13,413 nt of DNA from Alkalimonas sp. (GTDB lineage: Bacteria > Pseudomonadota > Gammaproteobacteria > Enterobacterales > Alteromonadaceae): assembly GCA_022565655.1 (NCBI GenBank), contig JAIUMG010000053.1:1-13413 (forward strand), written 5' to 3'. The translations under genes and the position numbers were made by a program. Each line of letters opens with the position of its first letter. Within the stretch, counting starts at the first letter, position 1. A model generated the notes under the pieces. The model did not search any database. It was not told the DNA's origin and saw only the letters and a program-made list of their open reading frames with translations. Positions 7,403 through 13,413 of the stretch are shown here, piece after piece.

Positions 7403-7463
7403 TCACTCAGGCTAAATATAATTCATTTATCACAGTTTCATCAGTATAGCTGAGGATGCGGCA

Positions 7464-7490
7464 AAATAAAAAGGCCAGCTTGCGCTGACC
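7464..7490 (-). terminator. Intrinsic terminator of the YjfB-like gene
   Basis: On the minus strand the stem GGTCAGC-gcaa-GCTGGCC has seven pairs (one G-U) and is followed by TTTTTTATTTT. It starts ten bases past the stop codon at 7501, isolating this small gene from the receiver gene downstream. Confidence 0.82.
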
Positions 7491-7500
7491 TTGGATGGTA

Positions 7501-7695
7501 CTAAACACTAATATTAATGTTCTGACCCAGGTTTCCGACCGCTTGAGAGGCTTGCACCTGTTCACCGGTTTTCAGCGCACTGTCGACCAGTTGAGTGGTC
7601 ATTTGTGCTTCCTGGTTCATTTGCTTTTTCGCCATTACGGCTCCAAGCACTTCAAACGCCTGAGCCGAAGCTGCAGCGCCGACGGATTGACTCAT
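7501..7695 (-). CDS. YjfB-like putative motility protein (64 residues)
   Basis: A small, soluble, mostly helical protein. A central helix carries AVMAKKQMNQEAQMTTQLVDS, and the C-terminus ends NLGQNINISV. That arrangement (hydrophobic helix with a KK motif, a variable linker, then a G-x-N-I-x-I-x-V end) resembles the YjfB family of small proteins annotated as putative motility proteins; no biochemical role is established. The ATG at 7695 is chosen because it follows AAGGAGGT, a full anti-16S match, three bases upstream; a TTG 18 bases earlier would place the ribosome site inside the gene. The gene is monocistronic: terminators lie on both sides, and a sigma-28-like promoter sits 31 bases upstream of the ATG, which supports a motility link independently of the weak protein similarity. 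It is not a RebB-type R-body protein. Confidence 0.7.
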   Translation of the reverse strand: MSQSVGAAASAQAFEVLGAVMAKKQMNQEAQMTTQLVDSALKTGEQVQASQAVGNLGQNINISV

Positions 7696-7725
7696 AATAC
7701 CTCCTTTCGTCAAGTCCTCGATTCT

Positions 7726-7752
7726 GTAACGGCAGGCAGCGGCACAGCTTGA
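7726..7752 (-). promoter_or_regulatory. Sigma-28-like (FliA) promoter of the YjfB-like gene
   Basis: On the minus strand the site reads TCAAGCTG-N11-GCCGTTAC. Against T(A/C)AAGTTT-N11-GCCGATAA it keeps the TCAAG core, the GCCG core and the exact 11-base spacer (12 of 16 positions). The -10 end is 31 bases before the ATG, the same distance as at the EF-hand-like gene. Confidence 0.6.
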
Positions 7753-7782
7753 ATATTTTTTCCGGTTTTTTTTCGTAAAGAG

Positions 7783-7817
7783 GAAAAATGATGCCGCCTG
7801 TTGCAGCAGGCGGCATC
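7783..7817 (-). terminator. Strong intrinsic terminator of the DUF2726 gene
   Basis: A perfect 11-bp GC-rich stem (7790-7800 with 7807-7817) has a 6-base loop. On the minus strand it is followed by ATTTTTCC. It starts 36 bases past the stop codon at 7854. Confidence 0.85.
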
Positions 7818-7853
7818 CGACTTATCGCAGGAGTGACTCATTTCTCCAATGCG

Positions 7854-8543
7854 TTAAGAAGCCTGAACCATCGCTGTTGACTGCGCTTTAATTTGCGAGT
7901 GCGACAACGCTGGTGTTAATTTTTGAGACAGGGCCGGGTTCATCGGCAGGGCTGCTATTTTACCAGCTTGGCTGCTGCTGGCTACCAAAGGTTTCACCGG
8001 GCGGGTTGGCCCTGTTTTGAAGCGGCCTTTGATGATCGGTTCGGTTTTACGGATTGGAGCCCCTAAACGTGTGATCAGGCATTGTTGGATATCACCCAGC
8101 GAATAACCCTGTTTGATTTTCATGCGAATGTAAGGGATGCCAGCTGCTTCTAGCGCACCACTGACAAACCAGTCCGGGCTGGCTTTATGGCCTTGCTTAC
8201 CGGTGGGGCTCACCAGATCAATGACAGCGACAATGCTCATGTCATCCGGGTTGCAAAGGACAAAATCGAGGTACTTGCTGTTTAGTTTCAACAGCGCTGA
8301 ACGCTTGGTCTTGCTGCTGGTGCTTTTCTTAAAATCAATCACATCGGCCAATTTCACCCGGCTCATCACTTTGTAATGATCGGTGACGGCTTTTTCCAGC
8401 AAACGCAAAAATGCACGTTCGACCTGACTGAAGATAGGCCCGCGTTTTTGAAATGGAAATGGGTTTCCTTGCTCAACAAAGCGGCTGGCAACTAATGCAA
8501 CCACCACTACCAGAGCAACCAGTAACAGCAACACATACTCCAT
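7854..8543 (-). CDS. Membrane-anchored DUF2726 protein
   Basis: A 229-residue protein with one N-terminal transmembrane helix (about residues 3-20, nearly all L/V/A) followed by a cytoplasmic domain. Residues 30-160 match the DUF2726 pattern: a phenylalanine/proline linker, FSQVERAFLRLLEKAV, YKVMSRVKLADVI, a central basic stretch, LDFVLCNPDD, VAVIDLVSP and AAGIPYIRMKI. The family is of unknown function; its LDFVLC...(I)EL core recalls restriction-endonuclease-like folds, but here the usual E in IELDD is a D in VIDL, so no activity should be assumed. The C-terminal 60 residues are low in complexity and rich in K, P, S and A. The ATG at 8543 has GGAGG six bases upstream; a TTG 15 bases earlier overlaps that site. 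Upstream, 8573-8588 is a near operator-like palindrome. A strong terminator follows, so the gene is probably monocistronic. Confidence 0.85.
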   Translation of the reverse strand: MEYVLLLLVALVVVVALVASRFVEQGNPFPFQKRGPIFSQVERAFLRLLEKAVTDHYKVMSRVKLADVIDFKKSTSSKTKRSALLKLNSKYLDFVLCNPDDMSIVAVIDLVSPTGKQGHKASPDWFVSGALEAAGIPYIRMKIKQGYSLGDIQQCLITRLGAPIRKTEPIIKGRFKTGPTRPVKPLVASSSQAGKIAALPMNPALSQKLTPALSHSQIKAQSTAMVQAS

Positions 8544-8572
8544 GGGTACCTCCGACAAATAATTGACGTACT

Positions 8573-8588
8573 ACAGACTTCTGTCTGT
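8573..8588. repeat. Inverted repeat ACAGAC-TTCT-GTCTGT, candidate operator
   Basis: Perfect 6-bp arms are separated by four bases, 30 bases upstream of the DUF2726 start codon. A second, perfect 10-bp palindrome, TGGCATGCCA, lies at 8609-8618. Their position between the DUF2726 and aceB genes suggests regulator sites, but no regulator can be named. Confidence 0.35.
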
Positions 8589-8684
8589 CTTGGCTAATAC
8601 TAAGCACATGGCATGCCAAAATGTTTGAGCGACTAATGCTTCGAGTATTATCTTTATGAATGGTTGGCATATATATCATCAATT

Positions 8685-8712
8685 TTGTTTATGTTTTGTG
8701 GCAGCTTATAGT
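8685..8712 (+). promoter_or_regulatory. Candidate sigma-70 promoter of aceB
   Basis: TTGTTT (-35) and TATAGT (-10) are 16 bases apart. The start point would be near 8719, giving a leader of about 50 nt before the ATG at 8771. A PsrA-like CAAA-ATG-TTTG element lies further upstream (8617-8627). Confidence 0.5.
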
Positions 8713-8770
8713 AAAGGCATTGCCCATTTAGTGGTTGCAGCCAGGCGGCAGCCATTCAAGGAGAACGACC

Positions 8771-10375
8771 ATGACCGATACCACGACTCAACGTCAGCAA
8801 TTAGTGATCCATGCGCAGATAGATAGCATCGCCGAGCAGGTATTTACCGACGATGCTTGTGCATTGATCACAGAGTTAACCCGCGAGTTTCGCCCACGTC
8901 TGCAGCAGTTGTTGGCGGCGCGTCAGCAAGCACAAGCGCGTTATGATGCAGGCGCTTTGCCGGATTTTCTGCCCGACACCAAAAGTATCCGGGATAGTGA
9001 CTGGCAGGTCGCGGCCATTCCGGCTGATTTGCAGGACCGTCGGGTCGAAATTACTGGCCCGGTCGATCGGAAAATGGTGATTAATGCGCTGAATGCTGAT
9101 GTAAAAGTATTTATGGCCGACTTTGAAGATGCGCAATCTCCCACCTGGCAAGGGGTGGTCGAAGGCCAGCTCAATTTACGTGATGCCAATCTTGGCACCA
9201 TCAGTTATAGCGATCCGAACAGTGGCAAACACTATGCTTTGAAGGGTGACCCTGCCTTGCTGATCGCCCGGGTGCGTGGGCTGCATTTATGGGAGAAACA
9301 TCTGCAGGTGGATGGCGAGCAGGTACCTGGTGCCTTGATGGATTTTGCCTTGTATTTCATCCACAACTTAGCACTGCGGCAAAAGATGGGCACTGGCGTG
9401 TATTTTTATCTGCCCAAGCTGCAAAGCCATCAGGAAGCGAAATGGTGGGATGATGTGTTTCGTTATACCGAGCAAAAATATGGCGTCGAGGTAGGCACCA
9501 TCCGCGCCACTGTGCTGATTGAAACGCTGCCGGCGGTGTTTGAGATGGACGAAATTCTCTACATGCTGCGCGATCACATTGTTGCGTTAAACTGCGGCCG
9601 CTGGGATTATATATTCAGTTACATCAAAACGCTGAAAAAGCATGCTGACCGGGTTTTACCTGATCGGCAAGTGGTGACCATGGATAAACCATTTTTAAAT
9701 GCGTATTCACGCTTACTGGTCAAAACCTGCCACAAGCGAGGCGCGCTGGCAATGGGAGGCATGGCGGCTTTAATTCCGGCCAAGGATCCAGAGCAGAATA
9801 AAGCCATTTTGGCCAAAGTAACCGCCGATAAAGAGCTGGAAGCGAAAAACGGCCATGATGGTACCTGGGTTGCTCACCCCGGCTTAGCAAGCACCGCAGG
9901 GGCCGTGCTCGATCATTATTTGGGCGATAAACCAAATCAATTGCAAGTGCTGCGCGAGCAGGATGGCCCAGTAACAGCCGCCGATTTGTTGCAAGCCTGC
10001 GATGGCGAGCGCACCGAGACTGGCATGCGTACCAATATCCGGGTGGCACTGCAGTACCTGGCGGCCTGGATCAGTGGCAAAGGCTGTGTGCCGATTTACG
10101 GCTTAATGGAAGATGCCGCCACGGCAGAAATTTCCCGTGCCTCGATTTGGCAATGGATCCAGCATGGTAAAAGCCTGAGCAACGGCCAGTTGGTGACCAA
10201 AGCCTTGTTTGCCAGCATGCTGGATGAAGAAGCTGAAGTGGTGAAAGGGGAAGTCGGCGCTGATGTCTGGGCCAACCAGAACTTTGAACGGGCAAAAGCC
10301 TTGCTGCTAGAGATCACCACCGCCGATGAACTGGTCGATTTTTTAACCTTACCGGCCTACGACTTACTGCCGTAA
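8771..10375 (+). CDS. aceB: Malate synthase A
   Basis: A 534-residue enzyme (E. coli AceB has 533) that condenses glyoxylate with acetyl-CoA to malate in the cytosolic glyoxylate shunt, allowing growth on acetate and fatty acids. Visible motifs are TGPVDRKMVINALNAD, KVFMADFEDAQSPTW, ARVRGLHLWEKH, LPKLQSHQEAKWWDD, the signature region RDHIVALNCGRWDYIF (Ala where the common signature has Gly before LN), and MEDAATAEISRASIWQW, whose D448 matches the catalytic base Asp447 of the E. coli enzyme. The ATG at 8771 has AGGAG seven bases upstream; earlier in-frame starts lack this. It is the shorter malate synthase A type, not the 720-residue G type. A clear terminator follows within 50 bases, so isocitrate lyase is not co-transcribed downstream, unlike the E. 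coli aceBAK operon. A LysR-type gene faces it from the other strand. Confidence 0.97.
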   Translation: MTDTTTQRQQLVIHAQIDSIAEQVFTDDACALITELTREFRPRLQQLLAARQQAQARYDAGALPDFLPDTKSIRDSDWQVAAIPADLQDRRVEITGPVDRKMVINALNADVKVFMADFEDAQSPTWQGVVEGQLNLRDANLGTISYSDPNSGKHYALKGDPALLIARVRGLHLWEKHLQVDGEQVPGALMDFALYFIHNLALRQKMGTGVYFYLPKLQSHQEAKWWDDVFRYTEQKYGVEVGTIRATVLIETLPAVFEMDEILYMLRDHIVALNCGRWDYIFSYIKTLKKHADRVLPDRQVVTMDKPFLNAYSRLLVKTCHKRGALAMGGMAALIPAKDPEQNKAILAKVTADKELEAKNGHDGTWVAHPGLASTAGAVLDHYLGDKPNQLQVLREQDGPVTAADLLQACDGERTETGMRTNIRVALQYLAAWISGKGCVPIYGLMEDAATAEISRASIWQWIQHGKSLSNGQLVTKALFASMLDEEAEVVKGEVGADVWANQNFERAKALLLEITTADELVDFLTLPAYDLLP

Positions 10376-10422
10376 AGACTTTGGCTCTCCCTAAACGTGA
10401 ACTGGGATGCTGGGAGCCACTG

Positions 10423-10466
10423 CAGCCGCTGATGATTGTGCTGATGTCATCAGCGGCTGAATTTTA
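10423..10466 (+). terminator. Intrinsic terminator of aceB
   Basis: A perfect 13-bp stem (10423-10435 with 10447-10459) has an 11-base loop and is followed by AATTTTA, 47 bases past the aceB stop codon. The T-tract is short. On the minus strand the stem is not followed by T residues, so it does not look like a terminator for the convergent regulator. Confidence 0.7.
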
Positions 10467-10479
10467 GGAGTTGTTGATT

Positions 10480-11421
10480 TTAAGTATTGATCTCATCCGC
10501 GGTTTCAGTGATCAGGCGGCGCAGCCAGATATGGCTGGCATCCTGGTGCAGCAGCGGGCTCCAGATCATTTTCAGCTCGATTGATGGGATGGCAAACGGC
10601 GGGTCTAAAATTGCCATGCTGTCGTCGTTTTCATACAAGCGCGCGGCGCGCAGTGGCAACGTAGCAATCAGATCCATTTCTACCGCTAAGTGCATGGCTA
10701 CGTGGTAGTTGCGGGTAAAAACACTGATGGTGCGCTGTTTGCCCAGCTTGGCCAGGGCTTCATCGACCCAGCCGAGTTTTTGAATGTCTTTCGGATCCAT
10801 CCCTACACCGACGCCAAAGCCGGTTTTACTGACCCAGATATGGCGGCTCTTTAAGTAACTCTCCAGGTTAAACTGCTTCAGAACCGGATTTTTACGATTG
10901 ACCAGGCAGGCAAAGTTATCGCGCCAGACGGTCTTTTGATGAAACGACTGTGGCAGTTGATCGAAGCGGTTGATCGCCATATCTACCTTGCCGTTTTCGA
11001 CATCGTGAAAGGTCACATCCGATGGTGTCATGATATCCAGTGTGGTGGCGGGTGCGTGCAAGCGCATTTTTTTCAGTAAGGCCGGGATCAGCGTCGAAGC
11101 GGCATAATCACTGGCCATAATGCGAAACACCCGGCTGCTTTGGCTCGGGTCGAAGTCTTTGTGTGGTTGCAGGCTTTCTTCCAGAGTTAACAATACACCG
11201 CGGACAATCGGAGCCAGCTCTTTAGCGCGCTCGGTGGGCACCATGCCTTCAGAGGTGCGTACCAGAATGGGGTCGCTCAGTAGATCACGTAGCCGTTTTA
11301 AGCCATTGCTCATGGCTGGCTGAGTAATGTTTAGCTGATTGGCGGCGCGGGTGACATTTTTTTCTCGAAGCAATACATCCAAGTATACCAGCAGGTTTAA
11401 ATCGACTTTGTTTATATTCAT
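10480..11421 (-). CDS. LysR-type transcriptional regulator
   Basis: A 313-residue regulator of normal LysR length. The winged helix-turn-helix is at about residues 8-66 (LLVYLDVLLREKNVTRAANQ, then ITQPAMSNGLKRLRDLL), followed by the linker helix and a periplasmic-binding-protein-like effector domain from about residue 90 to the end. The N-terminal pattern NGLKRLRDLLSDPILVRTSEGMVPTERA is that of the LeuO/NodD-like branch. The effector and targets are unknown. LysR regulators often control a divergent gene, but here the upstream neighbour (tapT) is on the same strand, and aceB is convergent; control of aceB is possible but unsupported. The ATG at 11421 has only a weak ribosome site, and an in-frame stop lies two codons upstream, so no earlier start is possible. 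A 10-bp inverted repeat covers the start codon and suggests self-regulation. Confidence 0.92.
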   Translation of the reverse strand: MNINKVDLNLLVYLDVLLREKNVTRAANQLNITQPAMSNGLKRLRDLLSDPILVRTSEGMVPTERAKELAPIVRGVLLTLEESLQPHKDFDPSQSSRVFRIMASDYAASTLIPALLKKMRLHAPATTLDIMTPSDVTFHDVENGKVDMAINRFDQLPQSFHQKTVWRDNFACLVNRKNPVLKQFNLESYLKSRHIWVSKTGFGVGVGMDPKDIQKLGWVDEALAKLGKQRTISVFTRNYHVAMHLAVEMDLIATLPLRAARLYENDDSMAILDPPFAIPSIELKMIWSPLLHQDASHIWLRRLITETADEINT

Positions 11422-11461
11422 CCGTCAAATGCCTTTGATTAAATACATAAAACGGATGAAT
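11416..11461. repeat. 10-bp inverted repeat across the LysR gene's start codon
   Basis: ATTCATCCGT (11416-11425) and ACGGATGAAT (11452-11461) are perfect complements, 26 bases apart. The first arm contains the start codon of the LysR-type gene. It could be an operator for self-regulation or, in the RNA, a hairpin that hides the start codon. Confidence 0.55.
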
Positions 11462-11554
11462 CATAACACTGGTGAATGGGCGCTGCATCTGAAATTTATA
11501 GTTGTGTCATCACTTCACTTTGCAGCTGAGTTCTTCTGAAATTAGCTCAGTATC

Positions 11555-12262
11555 TTAGCTCTCAGCCCGGGCTTGGCGGTTCAATGGATGATGCGGCCGA
11601 GCGCTGCGATAAGCGTGCAGAAAGTGTTGGTAGTAGCTGTTAAGCGCGGTCGCCGTTTGCGTCAGACCGGCGAAGTGAAGCACTTCAACCGCCACTTCAG
11701 CGGTGCTGAGTTGGTGTGGCTGGGCGGCTTCGCGCAGCATATAGGCCGATTGCTGGTTTGGCGTGATACTGAGTACGGGAAGTGTTGCCAGATAATCACT
11801 TTTTAGCATTTTCTTTGCTTCGCGCCAGGTGCCATCCAGCATCACAAAGAGGGGTGTTTTGCCCTGACTTAATTCAGTGAGCTCGGCTGGCTGCTGCAGG
11901 CAGCGCTTCGCATCAACGTACTGGTGGGGGAAAATTAGTACCGGCGCGTAATCCGGATGTTGCAGTAAGGCCAGTAAATCTGCATTTGGCTCGGTGCGTT
12001 GCCATAAAAAAGCGTAATTATCGGCCATCACATCGGCAATAATCCGGCCGGTATTGCTGGGTTTGTAGGCTTCGCCCTGATACATGATAAAGCAGAAAGC
12101 AGCCCCAGCCTGTGGCGCTGGTTTGTGACTGCAAATGCAGTTGGCCTCGGCCAGCAAACATTGCAGGCAGCGCTTTAATTTGGAGCCACGGGCAACAAAG
12201 ACCCGTTTTGAATTGGCCAGTTCGCGTTCACGCAGCGCCAGTACAGAATTCACGGCAGTCAC
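11555..12262 (-). CDS. tapT: tRNA-uridine aminocarboxypropyltransferase, DTW-domain (TapT/YfiP-like)
   Basis: A 235-residue protein (E. coli TapT, formerly YfiP, has 232) that transfers the aminocarboxypropyl group of S-adenosylmethionine to uridine 47 of certain tRNAs, giving acp3U. Visible are the N-terminal metal-binding cysteines CLQCLLAEANCIC, a SPOUT-like core with PSNTGRIIADV, the domain's name-giving motif in LDGTWREAKKM, and SAYMLREAAQPHQLSTAEV, which is typical of the family's C-terminal half. The start is not certain: the GTG at 12262 has GGAG six bases upstream and is preferred; an in-frame TTG lies 12 bases earlier and overlaps that site. The gene follows aceK on the same strand after 49 bases with no visible terminator, so the two may be co-transcribed. 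The LysR gene begins 133 bases downstream. Confidence 0.88.
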   Translation of the reverse strand: MTAVNSVLALRERELANSKRVFVARGSKLKRCLQCLLAEANCICSHKPAPQAGAAFCFIMYQGEAYKPSNTGRIIADVMADNYAFLWQRTEPNADLLALLQHPDYAPVLIFPHQYVDAKRCLQQPAELTELSQGKTPLFVMLDGTWREAKKMLKSDYLATLPVLSITPNQQSAYMLREAAQPHQLSTAEVAVEVLHFAGLTQTATALNSYYQHFLHAYRSARPHHPLNRQARAES

Positions 12263-12311
12263 AGCAGGCTCCAAGTCAGTCGCATCTTGAGGTCATTAGG
12301 GTATAAAGCTG

Positions 12312-13413
12312 CTATTGTAGCGATTCTGTTGGGCTCTGTAACTCGTTATTGCTGTCATCAGCCAGCGGATAGTCATCGGCATAGCGCAGGCGAAAGCGCA
12401 TGATATCCGGGTAAGGAAACACATCATCAAATTGTCCGGCGCGAATGCGTTGCTGCATTTGCTGCCAGTAGCTGGCGTCCATCAACTCGGGGTGATGCTG
12501 CAGCAATAAATCACGCAGTTCTGGCTGGGCGGTGACATAGGTGGTGATTTGCTCCGGGAACACATCGCCGGGGGCGACTGAAACATCGCTATAGAGTGCA
12601 TCATCAATGGTTTCTGCTTTCGGAAGAGTACGAAAGTTGACGTCCAATAAGTACTGCACTTCATCGTAATCGTAAAAAATAACCCGCTTGTGACGGGTGA
12701 CGCCAAAGTTTTTCAGCAGCATATCGCCCGGGAAGATATTGGCGGCAATGATGTCTTTCAGTGCTTGGCCATAATCCTGCATGATACGGGATTTCTCGTT
12801 GCTGTCCACCTGCTCCAGATACATATTCAGCGGGATCATCCGCCGCTCAATGTACAAGTGCTTAATCACCACTAAGTCATCTTCAATTCGCAGCGAGCCA
12901 CTGATGCTTTGCTGCAGTTCGGCCAGTAACTCAGGAGCAAAGCGATCTTTGGGCAGGGCGACATCCGAGTATTCCATGGTATCGGCCATGCGGCCAACCC
13001 GGTCGTGTTTTTTTACCTGCAAATAGCGTGCTTTGACAGTTGCGCGACTGATTTGCTTACTTTCCGGGAATTCATCGCGGATCACTTTAAACACGTAGGG
13101 GAAAGACGGCAGGGTAAACACCATCATCACCAGGCCGCGAATGCCAGGAGCCACGACAAAGTGATCACTGGAGCGCTGCAAGTGCTGCAGTAGCTCCCGG
13201 TAAAACTCAGTTTTTCCTTGCTTGTGAAAGCCAATACTGGCGTAGAGTTCCGCCAGCGTTTTATGCGGTAACAGCTCGCGTAGAAACTGAATAAGCGCTG
13301 AGGGTACCTGGCTTTGCACCATAAAATAGGCACGGGAAAAACCGAAGATCACCGACATTTGCTCCGGCTCAGTGATCAGGGTATCTAAGTAAAGTCCTTC
13401 GCTCGGGGCCGTG
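12312..13413 (-). CDS. aceK: Isocitrate dehydrogenase kinase/phosphatase, C-terminal part (gene cut by the right edge)
   Basis: The last 366 residues of AceK are visible; the E. coli protein has about 578, so the N-terminal third is outside the window. AceK phosphorylates and dephosphorylates isocitrate dehydrogenase; phosphorylation inactivates it and diverts isocitrate into the glyoxylate shunt. The open frame runs to the window end (GLYLDTLITEPEQMS at its start). The kinase core is visible: FVVAPGIRGLVMMVFTLPSF (nucleotide loop), YVFKVIRDEFP (ATP lysine), KKHDRVGRMADT, VIKHLYIERRMIPLNMYLEQ and NIFPGDMLLKNFGVTRHKRV followed by IFYDYDEVQYL, which carry the catalytic and metal-binding aspartates. 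The sequence ends with VYPYPD-like DVFPYPDIMRFRLRYADDYP and a short polar tail. In E. coli aceK ends the aceBAK operon; here it is on the strand opposite to aceB and precedes tapT. Confidence 0.96.
   Translation of the reverse strand, partial: TAPSEGLYLDTLITEPEQMSVIFGFSRAYFMVQSQVPSALIQFLRELLPHKTLAELYASIGFHKQGKTEFYRELLQHLQRSSDHFVVAPGIRGLVMMVFTLPSFPYVFKVIRDEFPESKQISRATVKARYLQVKKHDRVGRMADTMEYSDVALPKDRFAPELLAELQQSISGSLRIEDDLVVIKHLYIERRMIPLNMYLEQVDSNEKSRIMQDYGQALKDIIAANIFPGDMLLKNFGVTRHKRVIFYDYDEVQYLLDVNFRTLPKAETIDDALYSDVSVAPGDVFPEQITTYVTAQPELRDLLLQHHPELMDASYWQQMQQRIRAGQFDDVFPYPDIMRFRLRYADDYPLADDSNNELQSPTESLQ

Noticed and set aside
7501..7695. RebB-type R-body protein
   Set aside because: Size and alanine content are similar, but the RebB core pattern is missing and the C-terminus fits YjfB-like proteins better.
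10384..10417. Hairpin between GGCTCTCCC and GGGAGCC as a terminator for the LysR gene
   Set aside because: The pairing is bulged and no T-tract follows on the minus strand.

Overview
The window looks like a chromosomal segment of a free-living, flagellated gammaproteobacterium. The genes fit an Alteromonadales/Chromatiales-type genome of the Rheinheimera/Alishewanella kind: a large TonB-dependent receptor, malate synthase A, isocitrate dehydrogenase kinase/phosphatase (AceK), a TapT/DTW protein, an RND pump, and promoters of the flagellar sigma-28 type. The genus is an inference from gene content only. I see no mobile element, CRISPR array, rRNA or tRNA. Two genes run off the ends: the receptor on the left and aceK on the right.

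Left part (1-2502, all minus strand). The first 365 residues of a TonB-dependent outer-membrane receptor lie at the left edge. They are followed (upstream of the receptor) by a 387-base AT-rich gap with a sigma-54-like promoter and a cluster of TGCATC/GATGCA half-sites. Next comes a 339-residue protein with two EF-hand-like calcium loops and no signal peptide. It sits between a strong hairpin terminator and a nearly perfect sigma-28 (FliA) promoter.

Middle (2503-8543). A divergent control region separates that gene from a plus-strand RND efflux operon: a lipoprotein adaptor with a TTG start, then an inner-membrane pump of 1050 residues. Convergent to it on the minus strand are a stand-alone CheY-like receiver, a 64-residue YjfB-like putative motility protein that also has a sigma-28-like promoter, and a membrane-anchored DUF2726 protein. 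The last two each end in a clear intrinsic terminator.

Right part (8544-13413). Malate synthase A (aceB, plus strand) ends at a 13-bp terminator hairpin and faces a minus-strand series: aceK, then tapT, then a LysR-type regulator. aceB makes malate in the glyoxylate shunt, and AceK sends carbon into the shunt by inactivating isocitrate dehydrogenase. Both are here, but on opposite strands, and no isocitrate lyase gene is in view.

The most interesting signal is regulatory. The EF-hand-like gene (2502) and the YjfB-like gene (7695) carry FliA-type promoters with the same 11-base spacer and the same distance from the -10 element to the ATG. This suggests that both belong to the late flagellar regulon, with the nearby CheY-like receiver as a possible functional companion.
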